This document shows positions 7,996 through 16,444 of a stretch of 64,000 nucleotides of DNA, piece after piece. Both the position numbers and the translations under genes were made by a program. The stretch is from assembly GCA_025774935.1 (NCBI GenBank), contig JALGZK010000001.1, forward strand, positions 62,001 to 126,000. Reading direction: 5' to 3'. The stretch's first letter is position 1, and each line of letters starts with the position of its first letter. The stretch is from a bacterium. GTDB taxonomy: Bacteria > Joyebacterota > Joyebacteria > Joyebacterales > Joyebacteraceae. The notes below the pieces were generated by a model that ran no database searches, was not told where the DNA came from, and was given only the letters and a program-made list of their open reading frames with translations.

Positions 7996-8742
7996 ATGAC
8001 CCACGGGACGAAGGCCCCGCTCAAGCTCTACCGCGAGCTGGCCACGTGGTGGCCGGTGCTCTCGAACCCCTCCGACTATGCCGACGAGGCGGAGTTCGCA
8101 CGTAAGCTCTTCACCGAGTCGTGCGACGAGCTGCCGCGCACCATCCTCGAACTGGGATGCGGAGGCGGGAACAACGCCTCCCATCTGAAGAAGCAGTTCG
8201 AGATGACCCTCACGGACATTTCCGCCGAGATGCTCGAGGTGAGCCGCTCGCTCAATCCCGAGTGCGAGCACGTGCAGGGCGACATGCGGACTCTCAGGCT
8301 CGGTCGCGTCTTCGACGGCGTCTTCGTGCACGATGCCGTTACGTACATGACGAGCGAGGGCGATCTCGGGAGCGCGATCGCGACGGCTCACGTTCATTGC
8401 CGTCCGGGCGGCGCTGCGGTCTTCATGCCCGATCACGTGCGGGAGACCTTCCACCCCGACACGAGCCACGGCGGTCACGACCGCGGCGAGCGTGCCCTTC
8501 GCTACCTCGAGTGGAGCTGGGACCCCGACCCGGACGACACCACTTACGTCACTGACATGGTCTACGTGCTCCGCGAGAAGAACGGACGGGCGCGGATAGA
8601 GCACGACCGTCACGTCTGCGGGCTCTTCCCGCGGGACACGTGGCTGCGGCTGCTCGAGGAGGTGGGATTCGAGCCGCGGGTCATCATAGACCAGTACGAG
8701 CGCGACGTTTTCGTCGCGAGGAGACCCCATGAAGGAGCTTGA
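7996..8742 (+). CDS. Class I SAM-dependent methyltransferase
   Basis: ATG 7996 gives 248 aa. Motif I ILELGCGGGNNASHL and motif II LTDISAEML place SAM binding at about residues 50-75. The motif IV region reads VFDGVFVHDAVTYM. The substrate is unknown. The last 14 bases overlap the next gene. It lies 19 bases after the SelW-like gene, so the two may be co-transcribed. Confidence 0.8.
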   Translation: MTHGTKAPLKLYRELATWWPVLSNPSDYADEAEFARKLFTESCDELPRTILELGCGGGNNASHLKKQFEMTLTDISAEMLEVSRSLNPECEHVQGDMRTLRLGRVFDGVFVHDAVTYMTSEGDLGSAIATAHVHCRPGGAAVFMPDHVRETFHPDTSHGGHDRGERALRYLEWSWDPDPDDTTYVTDMVYVLREKNGRARIEHDRHVCGLFPRDTWLRLLEEVGFEPRVIIDQYERDVFVARRPHEGA

Positions 8743-9688
8743 CGGGCTGAGATGGGTGCCGAGGTGGACCTCGCACATGGGCTGTCTGAAGGGCTGCCTC
8801 GACTACCTCGGCGTCGAGGTGAGCGACGCGTGGCTCTACGGCGCTACCGGCCATGCGTTCGTCATCAACATGCACGAGGTCGTGTGTCCGAGCGGGCCGA
8901 CGGCCTGGCACACGGGGATGATCCACACGCTAGCGAAGAACGTGGGATGCGAGGGCGAGGTGCTCTTCGCGACCACTCGGGAGCCCGGGTTCGCGGAAGC
9001 AAAGGAGCGCGCGTGGGAGACGTTCCGGTCCGCGATCGACGAGGGGACTCCGTGCTACGGGTGGGAGCTGGCCGTGCCGGAGTTCTACGTTCTGTACGGA
9101 TACGACGAGGTGGGCTATCACTTCTCGGGCTGCGCGCACGACGAGGGCGCCGGACCGAAGCCGTGGCAGGAGCTCGGCGACACGGGCATCGGCTGTCTCG
9201 AGCTCGTGAGCGTTCGGGAGGGGACTCCGGCCGACGACGCGGCGACCGTCCGCGATGCCCTCGCGTTCGCGCTGGAGCACGCAGGGCGTCCCTCGAAGTG
9301 GATATTCCCCGGCTACGCGTCGGGGCTCGGGGCCTACGACACCTGGGTCCGCTCGGTTGAGGCGGGGACCGCTGTCGCGGTCGGAATGGGATACAACTCC
9401 CAGGTGTGGGCCGAGTGTCGTATGTATGGTGTGGGGTTTCTCGAGGAGGCGGGCGAGCGGCTGTCTGCCGGCCTCCGACCGCTCCTCGGAGAGGCGGCCC
9501 GCCGCTACAGGGAGGCCGCGGAGTCGCTGCGCGAGGTGGCTGCCACCTACCCCTTCACGCCGGGGCTGTCCGAGGACGCCATCGGCGTGGACGCGCGCAC
9601 GGAGGCGGTGGTCGTCGCGCTCAGGAGGGCGCGCGAGGCGGAGGCCGCAGGGCTCGACTCGCTCGCCGCGATCGTCGCGAGCATCTGA
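8729..9688 (+). CDS. Unrecognised protein, possibly C39/BtrH-like
   Basis: 319 aa, overlapping the methyltransferase end. The N-terminus (TSHMGCLKGCLDYLGVEVSD, then LYGATGHAFVINM) resembles the Cys plus His layout of BtrH_N or C39-like cysteine-peptidase folds: a Cys in helix 1 and 'G.HAF' later. The middle has CYGWEL and GYHFSGC segments; the C-terminal 90 residues are helical (EAARRYREAAESL). I do not recognise a precise family, so catalytic function is unproven. Confidence 0.5.
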   Translation: MKELDGLRWVPRWTSHMGCLKGCLDYLGVEVSDAWLYGATGHAFVINMHEVVCPSGPTAWHTGMIHTLAKNVGCEGEVLFATTREPGFAEAKERAWETFRSAIDEGTPCYGWELAVPEFYVLYGYDEVGYHFSGCAHDEGAGPKPWQELGDTGIGCLELVSVREGTPADDAATVRDALAFALEHAGRPSKWIFPGYASGLGAYDTWVRSVEAGTAVAVGMGYNSQVWAECRMYGVGFLEEAGERLSAGLRPLLGEAARRYREAAESLREVAATYPFTPGLSEDAIGVDARTEAVVVALRRAREAEAAGLDSLAAIVASI

Positions 9689-9698
9689 GAGGGGAGTG

Positions 9699-10556
9699 AT
9701 GGCGCAGGAGCCGCGGCTGACCTTGAGCATCGCCCACGCCGCCGCGTCGCGTCTGGCCTCCGGCCGTCCGGAGGCGAAGTTCCGCGACGGCTATCCGGCG
9801 TACGTCCGTGACATCGACGACAACCTGATCCCGGGCGTCACGCGGTCCGACTTCGCGGACGACCTCCTTGGGGGCGACGGCATCGAGTTCGCGGAGATCG
9901 GCGGACAGCCGCCGCGATTCAGCGCCGCGCACTCGTCGGCCGCGATCGCCGTCAACACGTTCGCGCCGTTCAGGCGTTCTCCGGAGAGCCTCTCGTTCGC
10001 CGGACACTCCGGGTTCACGCTCGCCAGGTTCGGGAAGCGTCTGAACACGGGTCTCACGGGGTCTCCGCCGTCGCTCGCGTTCTACGCCGCAGGGCCGTCG
10101 GGAATCGTGGCGGTAGAGGGGGTCTTCACGGAGCCTCTCGTCCAGAAGTTCGCGAGCTTCACGCTCGACTACGACCGGGCGATGGCCGACATCGACGATC
10201 CTCCCTGGAACGCCGTGTACTCCTCGCTGCAGCGGGAGCCGAAGCGGTTCAGGAAGCTGGACGCCGCCCAGCTCGTGATGCACTACCTCGGGCTCCACTA
10301 CAGCCTCCAGGACGAACCGGCCCCGAAGACGCTCGTGTATCTGTACTGGGAGCCGACGAACGCGGAGGACGTGGAGGAGTTCCGGGATCACCGATACGAG
10401 GTGCTGACGTTCTCTGTAGCCGTCTCGGGCAGCGCCGTTCCGTTCGTGAGCATGAGCTATCCGGAGTTGTGGGAGCGCTGGGAGGACGAAGCGAGCTGGT
10501 CGGGAGCGGCCGAGCACGTTGCACGCCTGAGGGAGCGATACCTGTTTGCGTTGTGA
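9699..10556 (+). CDS. PGN_0703-like putative restriction-endonuclease-fold protein
   Basis: 285 aa; the ATG is preceded by AGAGGGGAGTG. The order of conserved segments (FRDGYPAYVRDIDDNLIPGV, AAHSSAAIAVNTFAPF, LDAAQLVMHYLGL) matches proteins annotated as PGN_0703-family putative nucleases. The usual core 'E-S-K' of the PD-(D/E)xK fold is replaced by VEGVFTEPL here, so it may be inactive as a nuclease. The family call is from pattern memory. It sits between unrelated enzymes, with no methylase partner of a classical restriction system. Confidence 0.5.
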   Translation: MAQEPRLTLSIAHAAASRLASGRPEAKFRDGYPAYVRDIDDNLIPGVTRSDFADDLLGGDGIEFAEIGGQPPRFSAAHSSAAIAVNTFAPFRRSPESLSFAGHSGFTLARFGKRLNTGLTGSPPSLAFYAAGPSGIVAVEGVFTEPLVQKFASFTLDYDRAMADIDDPPWNAVYSSLQREPKRFRKLDAAQLVMHYLGLHYSLQDEPAPKTLVYLYWEPTNAEDVEEFRDHRYEVLTFSVAVSGSAVPFVSMSYPELWERWEDEASWSGAAEHVARLRERYLFAL

Positions 10557-10641
10557 GCGGCGCGGGCGCACCGCAGACGGCCGGCAGGGTGCAGGATTCG
10601 CGGTCGTGTCGGGTACGCGACCGCATCGGGGAGGGAGCGCA

Positions 10642-11151
10642 ATGACACGATGGCTCGTCGTGCCGGTGATCGTCCTCTGCATGCTCGCCGGCTGCCGGGA
10701 GGCCGCGATCGAGGCTCCCGGACCCCTGGAAGGGTCGTGGAAGATCGTGGAGATCAGGGTCGTCTCGCAGCGAGGGGAGTACACCGACCCCGAGCCCGAG
10801 CCGGGCCTGTTCATCTTCGGGAAAGAACACTACAGCATGATCTGGATGCCGTTCGGCGAGCCGCTCCTCGACTTCGCTGAGATCTGGAGGCCGACCGACG
10901 AGGAGAAGCTCACGAGCTGGAACTCGATCGTCGTGAACACGGGGACCTACACGTACACCGACTCCACGGTGACGACGTATCCGCTCGTGGCGAAGACGCC
11001 CGAGTTCGTGGGCGGCTTCGCGGTCTACGACTACCGCGTGGTGGCAGACACGCTCTGGATGGAGATGACCGACTGCATGTCGTCGGGCGACGTGCAGGAC
11101 CCGGGCATCGGGGTCTACACGATGCCGCTCAAACTCATCCGCGCGGAGTGA
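10642..11151 (+). CDS. Lipoprotein with lipocalin-like domain
   Basis: ATG 10642 follows GGGGAGGGAG. The signal peptide (MTRWLVVPVIVLCMLAGC) ends in the lipobox L-A-G-C, so the protein is membrane-anchored by lipid at C18. The mature part begins LEGSWKIVEIRV, the usual first strand of lipocalin-like (PF13924-type) domains, and ends PLKLIRAE. 169 aa. Ligand unknown. Confidence 0.65.
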   Translation: MTRWLVVPVIVLCMLAGCREAAIEAPGPLEGSWKIVEIRVVSQRGEYTDPEPEPGLFIFGKEHYSMIWMPFGEPLLDFAEIWRPTDEEKLTSWNSIVVNTGTYTYTDSTVTTYPLVAKTPEFVGGFAVYDYRVVADTLWMEMTDCMSSGDVQDPGIGVYTMPLKLIRAE

Positions 11152-11162
11152 GGGGGACACAC

Positions 11163-11492
11163 TTGAGTTGTGACTACCTCTACAGGATCCGGCCGACGCG
11201 GACGTCGCTCCTGGCCGAGGGGGCGACTGCCGAGGAGGACCGCGTCATCACAGAGCACTTCGAGTATCTGAAAGGACTCACCCGCGAACGTGTCGTCCTT
11301 CTTGCCGGGCGGACACTCAACAGGGACGACACCGGATTCGGCATCGTGATCTTCCGGGCCGAGTCCGAGGGCGACGCGCGCCGCGTCATGGAGAACGACC
11401 CGGCCGTCCAGGCGGGCGTGTTCCGCGCCGAGCTCTTCCCGTACGGCGTGGCTCTCATCGGCGACGAGCTGTGCGACCGGGCCCGCGGCTAG
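11163..11492 (+). CDS. YCII-related domain protein
   Basis: TTG 11163 is favoured because AGGGGGA lies 6 bases upstream; GTG 11148 would overlap the previous stop. The protein (109 aa) has the YCII layout: YLYRIRPTR at the start, HFEYLKGLTRE, VVLLAGR, then FRAESEGDARRVMENDPAVQAGVF. YCII proteins are small ferredoxin-fold enzymes of mostly unknown reaction. Confidence 0.72.
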   Translation: MSCDYLYRIRPTRTSLLAEGATAEEDRVITEHFEYLKGLTRERVVLLAGRTLNRDDTGFGIVIFRAESEGDARRVMENDPAVQAGVFRAELFPYGVALIGDELCDRARG

Positions 11493-11540
11493 CGCGGTCG
11501 CGAGGCTCGGCATGGCCCTCGCTCGGGCCAGGAGGCGAAA

Positions 11541-11756
11541 GTGGCACAACGGCACACACCGACGTTCCTGATGTGGCTCTACTTCGTGCTCGCGATCGGA
11601 TCGCCGATGACCGCGGGAATCTACCTCGGGAAGATCGCGGCCGGCGCCGGCGGCGGGACGATGGACGTGGCGCGCGTCGTTATCTTCGGTCTTCTGGGCA
11701 CCTTCTGGGCGCTCATGTACGGGAACGCCCGGAAGGAGAGGGGCTCGCAGGCCTGA
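11541..11756 (+). CDS. Small two-helix membrane protein
   Basis: 71 aa, GTG start with AGGAGG about 6 bases upstream. Two hydrophobic helices (FLMWLYFVLAIGSPMTAGIYLG and VVIFGLLGTFWALMYG) end in a charged tail. No family recognised. Confidence 0.6.
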   Translation: MAQRHTPTFLMWLYFVLAIGSPMTAGIYLGKIAAGAGGGTMDVARVVIFGLLGTFWALMYGNARKERGSQA

Positions 11757-11801
11757 CGCTCCGCCCATGGCCGCGCGATTGCGGAGGGAGGGGAATCGTC
11801 C

Positions 11802-12623
11802 GTGGGGAAGACCCGGAAGAGGCGGGTCCGTCTCGTCCACTGGAACGAGGCCGAGAGCAGGGAGCGCGCCGGAGCGCTGCGCGCGGCGGGGTACGTCGTC
11901 GACCGCTCGCCAGTCGACCGCGAGGCACTCAAGGCACTGGCCGCTCGGCCGCCGGACGCGATCGTGATCGACCTCACGCGTGCACCTTCCCAGGGCCGCG
12001 ACCTCGGGCTCTTCCTCAGGAAGCAGAAGTCGACGCGAGGCATCCCACTCGTCTTCGCCGGCGGGGAACCGGACAAGGTCACGCGGGTGAAGGAGCTCTT
12101 GCCTGACGCTGCGTTCACGACCTGGGCTGGCGTGGGCGCGCGTCTCCGCAAGGCGGTGACGGCGAAACCGACGGCGCCGGTCGTGCCGAACTCGACCTTC
12201 GACGCTTACGCCGGAACGCCGCTCCTCAAGAAGCTGGGCGTGAAGGAGGGCACCGTCGTCGCTCTCGTCGGCGCGCCGGATGGATTCGAGAAGGCGCTCG
12301 GAACGCTTCCCGACGACGCGGTAGTACGGCGGGGCGCGCGCGGGCGTCCGGACCTCGCGATCTGGTTCGTGAGGTCGCGGAAGGAGCTCGAGGGACGCGT
12401 CGAACGGATGAAGGCCTTCGGGTGGCGACACGCCCTCTGGATCGTCTGGCCGAAGAAGGCCTCGGGGATCGCGAGCGACGTCTCACAGAAGGTGGTGAGG
12501 GAGACGGGGCTCGGCGCGGGGATCGTGGACTACAAGGTGTGCTCCGTCGACGAGACGTGGTCGGGACTCAAGTTCGCGAGACGCAAGGCGAACAGCAGAG
12601 TGACGAGACTCAAGTCTGGGTGA
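11802..12623 (+). CDS. Receiver-like domain fused to DUF3052
   Basis: 273 aa. Residues about 8-115 have a response-regulator-like beta/alpha pattern (VRLVHWNEAES, RPPDAIVIDLTRAP at the phospho-site position, GIPLVFAGG). Residues about 135-265 are a DUF3052 domain (GTPLLKKLGVKEGTVVALVGAP, WIVWPKKASGIASDVSQ, VDETWSGLKF), related to the protein at 5230-5628. The Asp in VIDLTR could be the phospho-acceptor. A signalling role is inference. Confidence 0.7.
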   Translation: MGKTRKRRVRLVHWNEAESRERAGALRAAGYVVDRSPVDREALKALAARPPDAIVIDLTRAPSQGRDLGLFLRKQKSTRGIPLVFAGGEPDKVTRVKELLPDAAFTTWAGVGARLRKAVTAKPTAPVVPNSTFDAYAGTPLLKKLGVKEGTVVALVGAPDGFEKALGTLPDDAVVRRGARGRPDLAIWFVRSRKELEGRVERMKAFGWRHALWIVWPKKASGIASDVSQKVVRETGLGAGIVDYKVCSVDETWSGLKFARRKANSRVTRLKSG

Positions 12624-12688
12624 GACCGGGGGAACTTGATCGGGCGAAGAGCGCGGGCTGGCGCCGCCCGACGGACAGGGAGGTTCAC

Positions 12689-13594
12689 GTGGGACGACAG
12701 CCGACTCCTGACAGCGTGTGGCGGATCGAGTTCGCGAAGGAGGTCATCCGGCCCTATGTGGAGCAGCCGGGCATCAAGATGATCGTCCTCTCCGGCTCGC
12801 CGCCGAAAGGACTCTCAGACCAGTACTCGGATCTCGATCTCATCGTGTTCTGGGACGCCATCGACGGCGACTGGCTCGAGGCAGAGCCGCTCTCCGGCAT
12901 CGAGTGCGACCGGAGGTACTTCCGGAAGATGGGCGAGGCCGACCTCTATCTCGAGGGGTACTACTTCGGGAACCTGAAGGTCGACTTCGGTCACTCGACT
13001 CTCGCGGACTGGAAGGACACCGTCGACGGCGTGCTCGAGCGCCACGAGTTCGACGCGGACACCTTCGACGCGATCGCGGGGTTCAGAACGTCGCTTCCCC
13101 TCGTCGGCGAGGAACTCGCTCTCGACTGGAAGAGGCGGCTCGAGGAGTACCCGGATGAGATTCGAACGAAGGTCGTCGGCCAGCACATGAGGATGTTCGT
13201 TCCGGGCTATCTCCTCAACCAGGCGCTCAAGCGCGGCGACGTTCTCGCGTACTACGACGGACTGTGCCTGATGTTCAAGAACATGCTGAACATCCTCGCG
13301 GGCCTGAACCGGGTGTACATGTCGACCGGCGAGCCTCGGTGGATCGAGTACTACCTCGGGCTGATGCCCATCCGCCCGGAGAACGCGTGGGAGCGAATGC
13401 GCACGGCGCTCGAGTCGGACGGGGAGACGGCCGTCGAGATTCTCGAGGAGCTCACGGAGGATATCCTCGGGCTCGTCGCGACGCACATGCCGGAGGTCGC
13501 CGACCGCGTGGAGCGCATCCGCACGATGCGTCCGCAGATGGCGGTCGAGGGCACGCCGGACAGACCGGAGATGAGGGAGAGGACGAAGGCGTGA
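12689..13594 (+). CDS. Nucleotidyltransferase-fold protein
   Basis: The GTG start has AGGGAGG 5 bases upstream. SGSPPKGLSDQYSDLDLIVF near residue 35 is the GS-x(n)-D-x-D signature of the Pol-beta/MNT nucleotidyltransferase superfamily, with a third carboxylate possible in LKVDFGHS. The helical C-terminal half is longer than in MNT antitoxins; total 301 aa. The substrate is unknown. Its stop overlaps the next GTG. Confidence 0.75.
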   Translation: MGRQPTPDSVWRIEFAKEVIRPYVEQPGIKMIVLSGSPPKGLSDQYSDLDLIVFWDAIDGDWLEAEPLSGIECDRRYFRKMGEADLYLEGYYFGNLKVDFGHSTLADWKDTVDGVLERHEFDADTFDAIAGFRTSLPLVGEELALDWKRRLEEYPDEIRTKVVGQHMRMFVPGYLLNQALKRGDVLAYYDGLCLMFKNMLNILAGLNRVYMSTGEPRWIEYYLGLMPIRPENAWERMRTALESDGETAVEILEELTEDILGLVATHMPEVADRVERIRTMRPQMAVEGTPDRPEMRERTKA

Positions 13595-14109
13595 CAGGCG
13601 TGGACGGGCTCGAGATCGCGAGGCTCGCGTCGGACGACGAGGCGGCCGCGTGCGCGCGTCTCATGTCTGGATCGGAGCCCTGGATCTCGCTCGGGACCTC
13701 CTACGAGCAGTCGCTCGAGCGGATCCTGGATCCTACCCGCGAGGTCTACGTAGCGCGCGCGGGCGGGGAGCTCGTAGGTTTCGTGGTCCTCGTACCCGGC
13801 GCTTCGTTCGTCGGGTACATCCAGTCCGTCGTGACCGTCCCCGAGTGGAGAGGGAAGGGAATCGGCACGAGCCTCATGACGTACGCGGAGGAGAGGATCT
13901 TCCGGGAGAACCCGAACGTGTTCGTCCTGGTGTCGTCGGCGAACACTCGTGCCCGTGCACTCTACGAGCGCCTGGGGTACACGGCGGTCGGCGAGCTCGA
14001 GGACTTCATCGTCGCGGGGGATTCGGAGGTCCTCATGCGGAAGTCGATCGGGACGCTGTCGGAGTTCAGCGCGGCCGGTGACCCGGACGACGCCGGACAC
14101 AAGCGATAG
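13591..14109 (+). CDS. GNAT-family N-acetyltransferase
   Basis: 172 aa; GTG 13591 overlaps the upstream TGA (GTGA). The acetyl-CoA loop is VPEWRGKGIGTSL, followed by SANTRARALYERLGYTAVGEL. Substrate unknown. The selenoprotein gene follows 9 bases later. Confidence 0.85.
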   Translation: MTGVDGLEIARLASDDEAAACARLMSGSEPWISLGTSYEQSLERILDPTREVYVARAGGELVGFVVLVPGASFVGYIQSVVTVPEWRGKGIGTSLMTYAEERIFRENPNVFVLVSSANTRARALYERLGYTAVGELEDFIVAGDSEVLMRKSIGTLSEFSAAGDPDDAGHKR

Positions 14110-14118
14110 GAGGGCACC

Positions 14119-14391
14119 TTGCTTCCGAAGGAGCAGGACAGGACGTTCGCGGCGTTCTCTCGAGCGGCCAAGGAGAGTGTCGAGCTCGACCCGAAGACGA
14201 CGGTCATGCTCCATCTGGCGGCGGCGATGGCCGTCGGGTGCTACCCCTGAGCGGAGCACTACCTTGGCGGCGCCAGGGACCAGGGCATGACGGACGACGA
14301 GATCGGAGCGGTCGAGGCGATCGTGATGTCGGTGGCGGCGTGCCGTGTTCGGTCGCAGTTCGCGGAGATAGTCGAGCGAGCAGGCGGGTAG
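14119..14391 (+). CDS. AhpD-like (carboxymuconolactone decarboxylase family) selenoprotein
   Basis: TTG start with AGGAGGG 5 bases upstream. Reading TGA 14248-14250 as Sec gives 90 residues: HLAAAMAVGCYPU, then AEHYLGGARDQGMTDDEIGA, ending at TAG 14389. The AhpD family has a CxxC followed by a helix with His and 'A...GAT.EEI'; here the second Cys of C41-x-x-44 is TGA, giving CxxU. AhpD-like proteins are peroxidase-linked thiol oxidoreductases. The conserved sequence on both sides of the TGA argues for Sec rather than a broken gene. Confidence 0.85.
14262..14278 (+). promoter_or_regulatory. Candidate SECIS hairpin of the AhpD-like gene
   Basis: CCTTGGC (14262-14268) pairs perfectly (one G-U) with GCCAGGG (14272-14278) around a GGC loop. 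It begins 11 bases after the TGA. Its loop differs from the other two candidates, so this call is weaker. Confidence 0.45.
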
Positions 14392-14421
14392 TCGCCGGAT
14401 CACGGTCACACCCGGGACGCG

Positions 14422-15372
14422 ATGAGGGAGGCGACGGTGTCGTCGGCGCGAGCGAAGCACTACGAGATCATAGGCGCTCCGTTCGAGCTGGGATCCTGGA
14501 AGCCGGGATGCGCCGAGGCGCCCCGCGTCCTCCGGGAGCGCAGGCTCGAGAAGCGTCTGGCGTTCCTGGGAGAGCGGCTCGGCTTCTCTGTGACGGACGG
14601 CGGCGACGTCGAGGCACCTCCCGCGGGTGATCCGGACGCGCGGCCGAAGCACATGGCGGAGACCGTCTCCTACTGCGATGCCCTCATGGCGCGGCTCGGC
14701 GTGTGCCTCGGCGAGGGACGCGTCCCGATCGTCGTCGGCGGCGACCACACGGTCTCGATCGCGACCGCCTCCGCCGCGGCGCGCAGCCTTCGCGAGGCGC
14801 ACGGGGAGGAGGCCCGGCTCGGGCTCCTCTACGTCGACGCGCACCCTGACATCGAGACCCCGCAGGTGAACCCGGAGACCGACATGCACGCAACCTCCGT
14901 CGCTCACCTCCTGGGTCGCGGACGCGAGGAGCTCGCGAACCTGGGCGGATTCGCGCCGAAGCTCCGACCCGTCGACGTCGCGTTCATAGGTCTCCGAGAC
15001 GTGGTGACAGAAGAGCGTGAGGCGATCCGGGAGCTCGGCATGCTGGCGTTCGCATTCACCGACGTGGAGCGACTCGGCATCGTTGAGGTCTGCAGGCGAG
15101 CACTCGAGCGAGTGACCGCGGGGACGTCCGGATTCGTGCTCTCGTTCGACATCGACGTGATCGACCCGAGCGAGGCTCCTGCCGTGCAGTACCCCGAACC
15201 AGGGGGGCTCACCTTCCGCGAGGCGGCCGTCGTGATGGAGTGCGCGGCGACTTCCTCGGACCTGGTGGCGATCGAGATGGTGGAGGTGAACCCGGGCCTC
15301 GAGACCGGGCACCGAACTGCCGACATCGCGGTGTCGCTGATCTGGAGCGCCGTCGGCGGCACGATGCTCTGA
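14422..15372 (+). CDS. Arginase/ureohydrolase-family protein
   Basis: 316 aa. Metal-binding motifs of the ureohydrolase fold are intact: GGDHTVS (H109), DAHPD (D139, H141, D143) and SFDIDVIDP. The end has GLTFREA and AIEMVEVNPGLE. The lengths and SFDIDVIDP ... YPEPGGL fit arginase more than agmatinase. It would bind two Mn ions and hydrolyse arginine or a related guanidino compound. A second, divergent family member is at 26910-27827. Confidence 0.82.
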   Translation: MREATVSSARAKHYEIIGAPFELGSWKPGCAEAPRVLRERRLEKRLAFLGERLGFSVTDGGDVEAPPAGDPDARPKHMAETVSYCDALMARLGVCLGEGRVPIVVGGDHTVSIATASAAARSLREAHGEEARLGLLYVDAHPDIETPQVNPETDMHATSVAHLLGRGREELANLGGFAPKLRPVDVAFIGLRDVVTEEREAIRELGMLAFAFTDVERLGIVEVCRRALERVTAGTSGFVLSFDIDVIDPSEAPAVQYPEPGGLTFREAAVVMECAATSSDLVAIEMVEVNPGLETGHRTADIAVSLIWSAVGGTML

Positions 15373-15392
15373 AGGAAGCTCGCAGGAGGAGT

Positions 15393-15758
15393 ATGGGGAA
15401 TCCGCGCTTCATCAGCGAGGAGATCGAGGTCACTCTCGGCGAGCAGCCAGCTCTCGAGAAGAAGCCCGTGTGTCCGTCGGAGTTCAAGTGGCGTGGGGAG
15501 ACATTCAGGATCGTCGGGCTTCTCAAGGAGTGGCAGGACTACTCGAGGCGCGGGCGGATGGCGCACAACATGAAGGCGGTGCACGCCGAGGCCGCCGAGC
15601 GACACGGTTCCTGGGGAGTGGGCAGGCTCTACTATCGCGTGAGGACGGAGGGCGGACGCGTCTTCGAGGTCTACTACGACCGCTCGCCGAGAAGCGTCAC
15701 CGACCGGAAGGGCGCGTGGTATCTCTTCCGCGAGATCGGAAAAGAGGCCGGTCCGTGA
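15393..15758 (+). CDS. DUF6504-like protein
   Basis: 121 aa with CGCAGGAGGA before the ATG. Conserved pattern: CPSEFKWRGETFRIVGLLKEW, YYRVRTEGGRVFEVYYDR and GAWYLFRE, as in DUF6504-type small proteins found with DNA-repair genes. Function unknown. It overlaps the following GIY-YIG gene by 4 bases. Confidence 0.6.
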   Translation: MGNPRFISEEIEVTLGEQPALEKKPVCPSEFKWRGETFRIVGLLKEWQDYSRRGRMAHNMKAVHAEAAERHGSWGVGRLYYRVRTEGGRVFEVYYDRSPRSVTDRKGAWYLFREIGKEAGP

Positions 15759-16210
15759 GGCGGGAAGCGGGCACGTATGCTCTCGTCCTGTCTGTCTCCG
15801 TGAATCGCCGGATCCAGGTGGGGCGTCTCGGAAGGCTCGAGGTGGCTCCGGGATTCTACGTCTACGTCGGGAGCGCGCGAGGCCCCGGGGGAGTGGCGGC
15901 GCGGGTCGGCAGGCACGGGAGGCGGCGCAAGGTCCTCAAGTGGCACGTGGACTTCCTGCGGGAGGTGAGCTCGCTGGAGGATGTGTGGTTCAGCCACTCG
16001 CCGGGAGCGACCGAGCACGAATGGGCACGGGCGGTAGCGGAGATCCCCGGGGCGACGGTGCCGCTTGCGGGATTCGGCTCATCGGACTGCCGATGTCCGA
16101 CGCATCTCTTCAGATTCGAAGACCGGCCGGAAGCTGCGGATCTCGCCAGGGCGCTTCCTCGCGGTGACGCCTTCGCGGTCGAGAGCCTGAGGACAGGACA
16201 CTCTGGGTGA
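15755..16210 (+). CDS. GIY-YIG (DUF123) nuclease-family protein
   Basis: The GTG overlaps the upstream stop. The N-terminus GTYALVLSV, then GFYVYVGSARGPGG is the GIY-YIG signature in DUF123 form, followed by RVGRHGRRRKVLKWHVDFL (Arg and His of the nuclease site). 151 aa. The C-terminal 'GSSDCRCPTHLFRF' includes three Cys/His residues typical of the family. Target DNA structure unknown. Confidence 0.85.
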   Translation: MRREAGTYALVLSVSVNRRIQVGRLGRLEVAPGFYVYVGSARGPGGVAARVGRHGRRRKVLKWHVDFLREVSSLEDVWFSHSPGATEHEWARAVAEIPGATVPLAGFGSSDCRCPTHLFRFEDRPEAADLARALPRGDAFAVESLRTGHSG

Positions 16211-16222
16211 GAGGAGAAGCCC

Positions 16223-16444
16223 GTGGCACTCTTTCGCACACCTCCCTCGCTGGCCGCCCTGCTCGCGATCATCGCCTTCGTGATCGCGGCCGTCTGCTTC
16301 GCGGGCATGGTTCTCCGTGACGACGCGGTCGGCAGGATCATCTACGGTGTCGTCTGGAGCGCTGTGGGGATCCTCTGGGTGTGGCAGTTCGTCACAGCAA
16401 GGCGCGAGCGTGCGGCGAAGGCCGAGGAGGCGGATAGTGAGTAG
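16223..16444 (+). CDS. Small two-helix membrane protein
   Basis: 73 aa with GAGAGGAG upstream of the GTG. Helices: LAALLAIIAFVIAAVCFAGM and IIYGVVWSAVGILWVWQFV, then a charged tail. No known family. The end overlaps the hydrolase gene by 8 bases. Confidence 0.6.
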   Translation: MALFRTPPSLAALLAIIAFVIAAVCFAGMVLRDDAVGRIIYGVVWSAVGILWVWQFVTARRERAAKAEEADSE

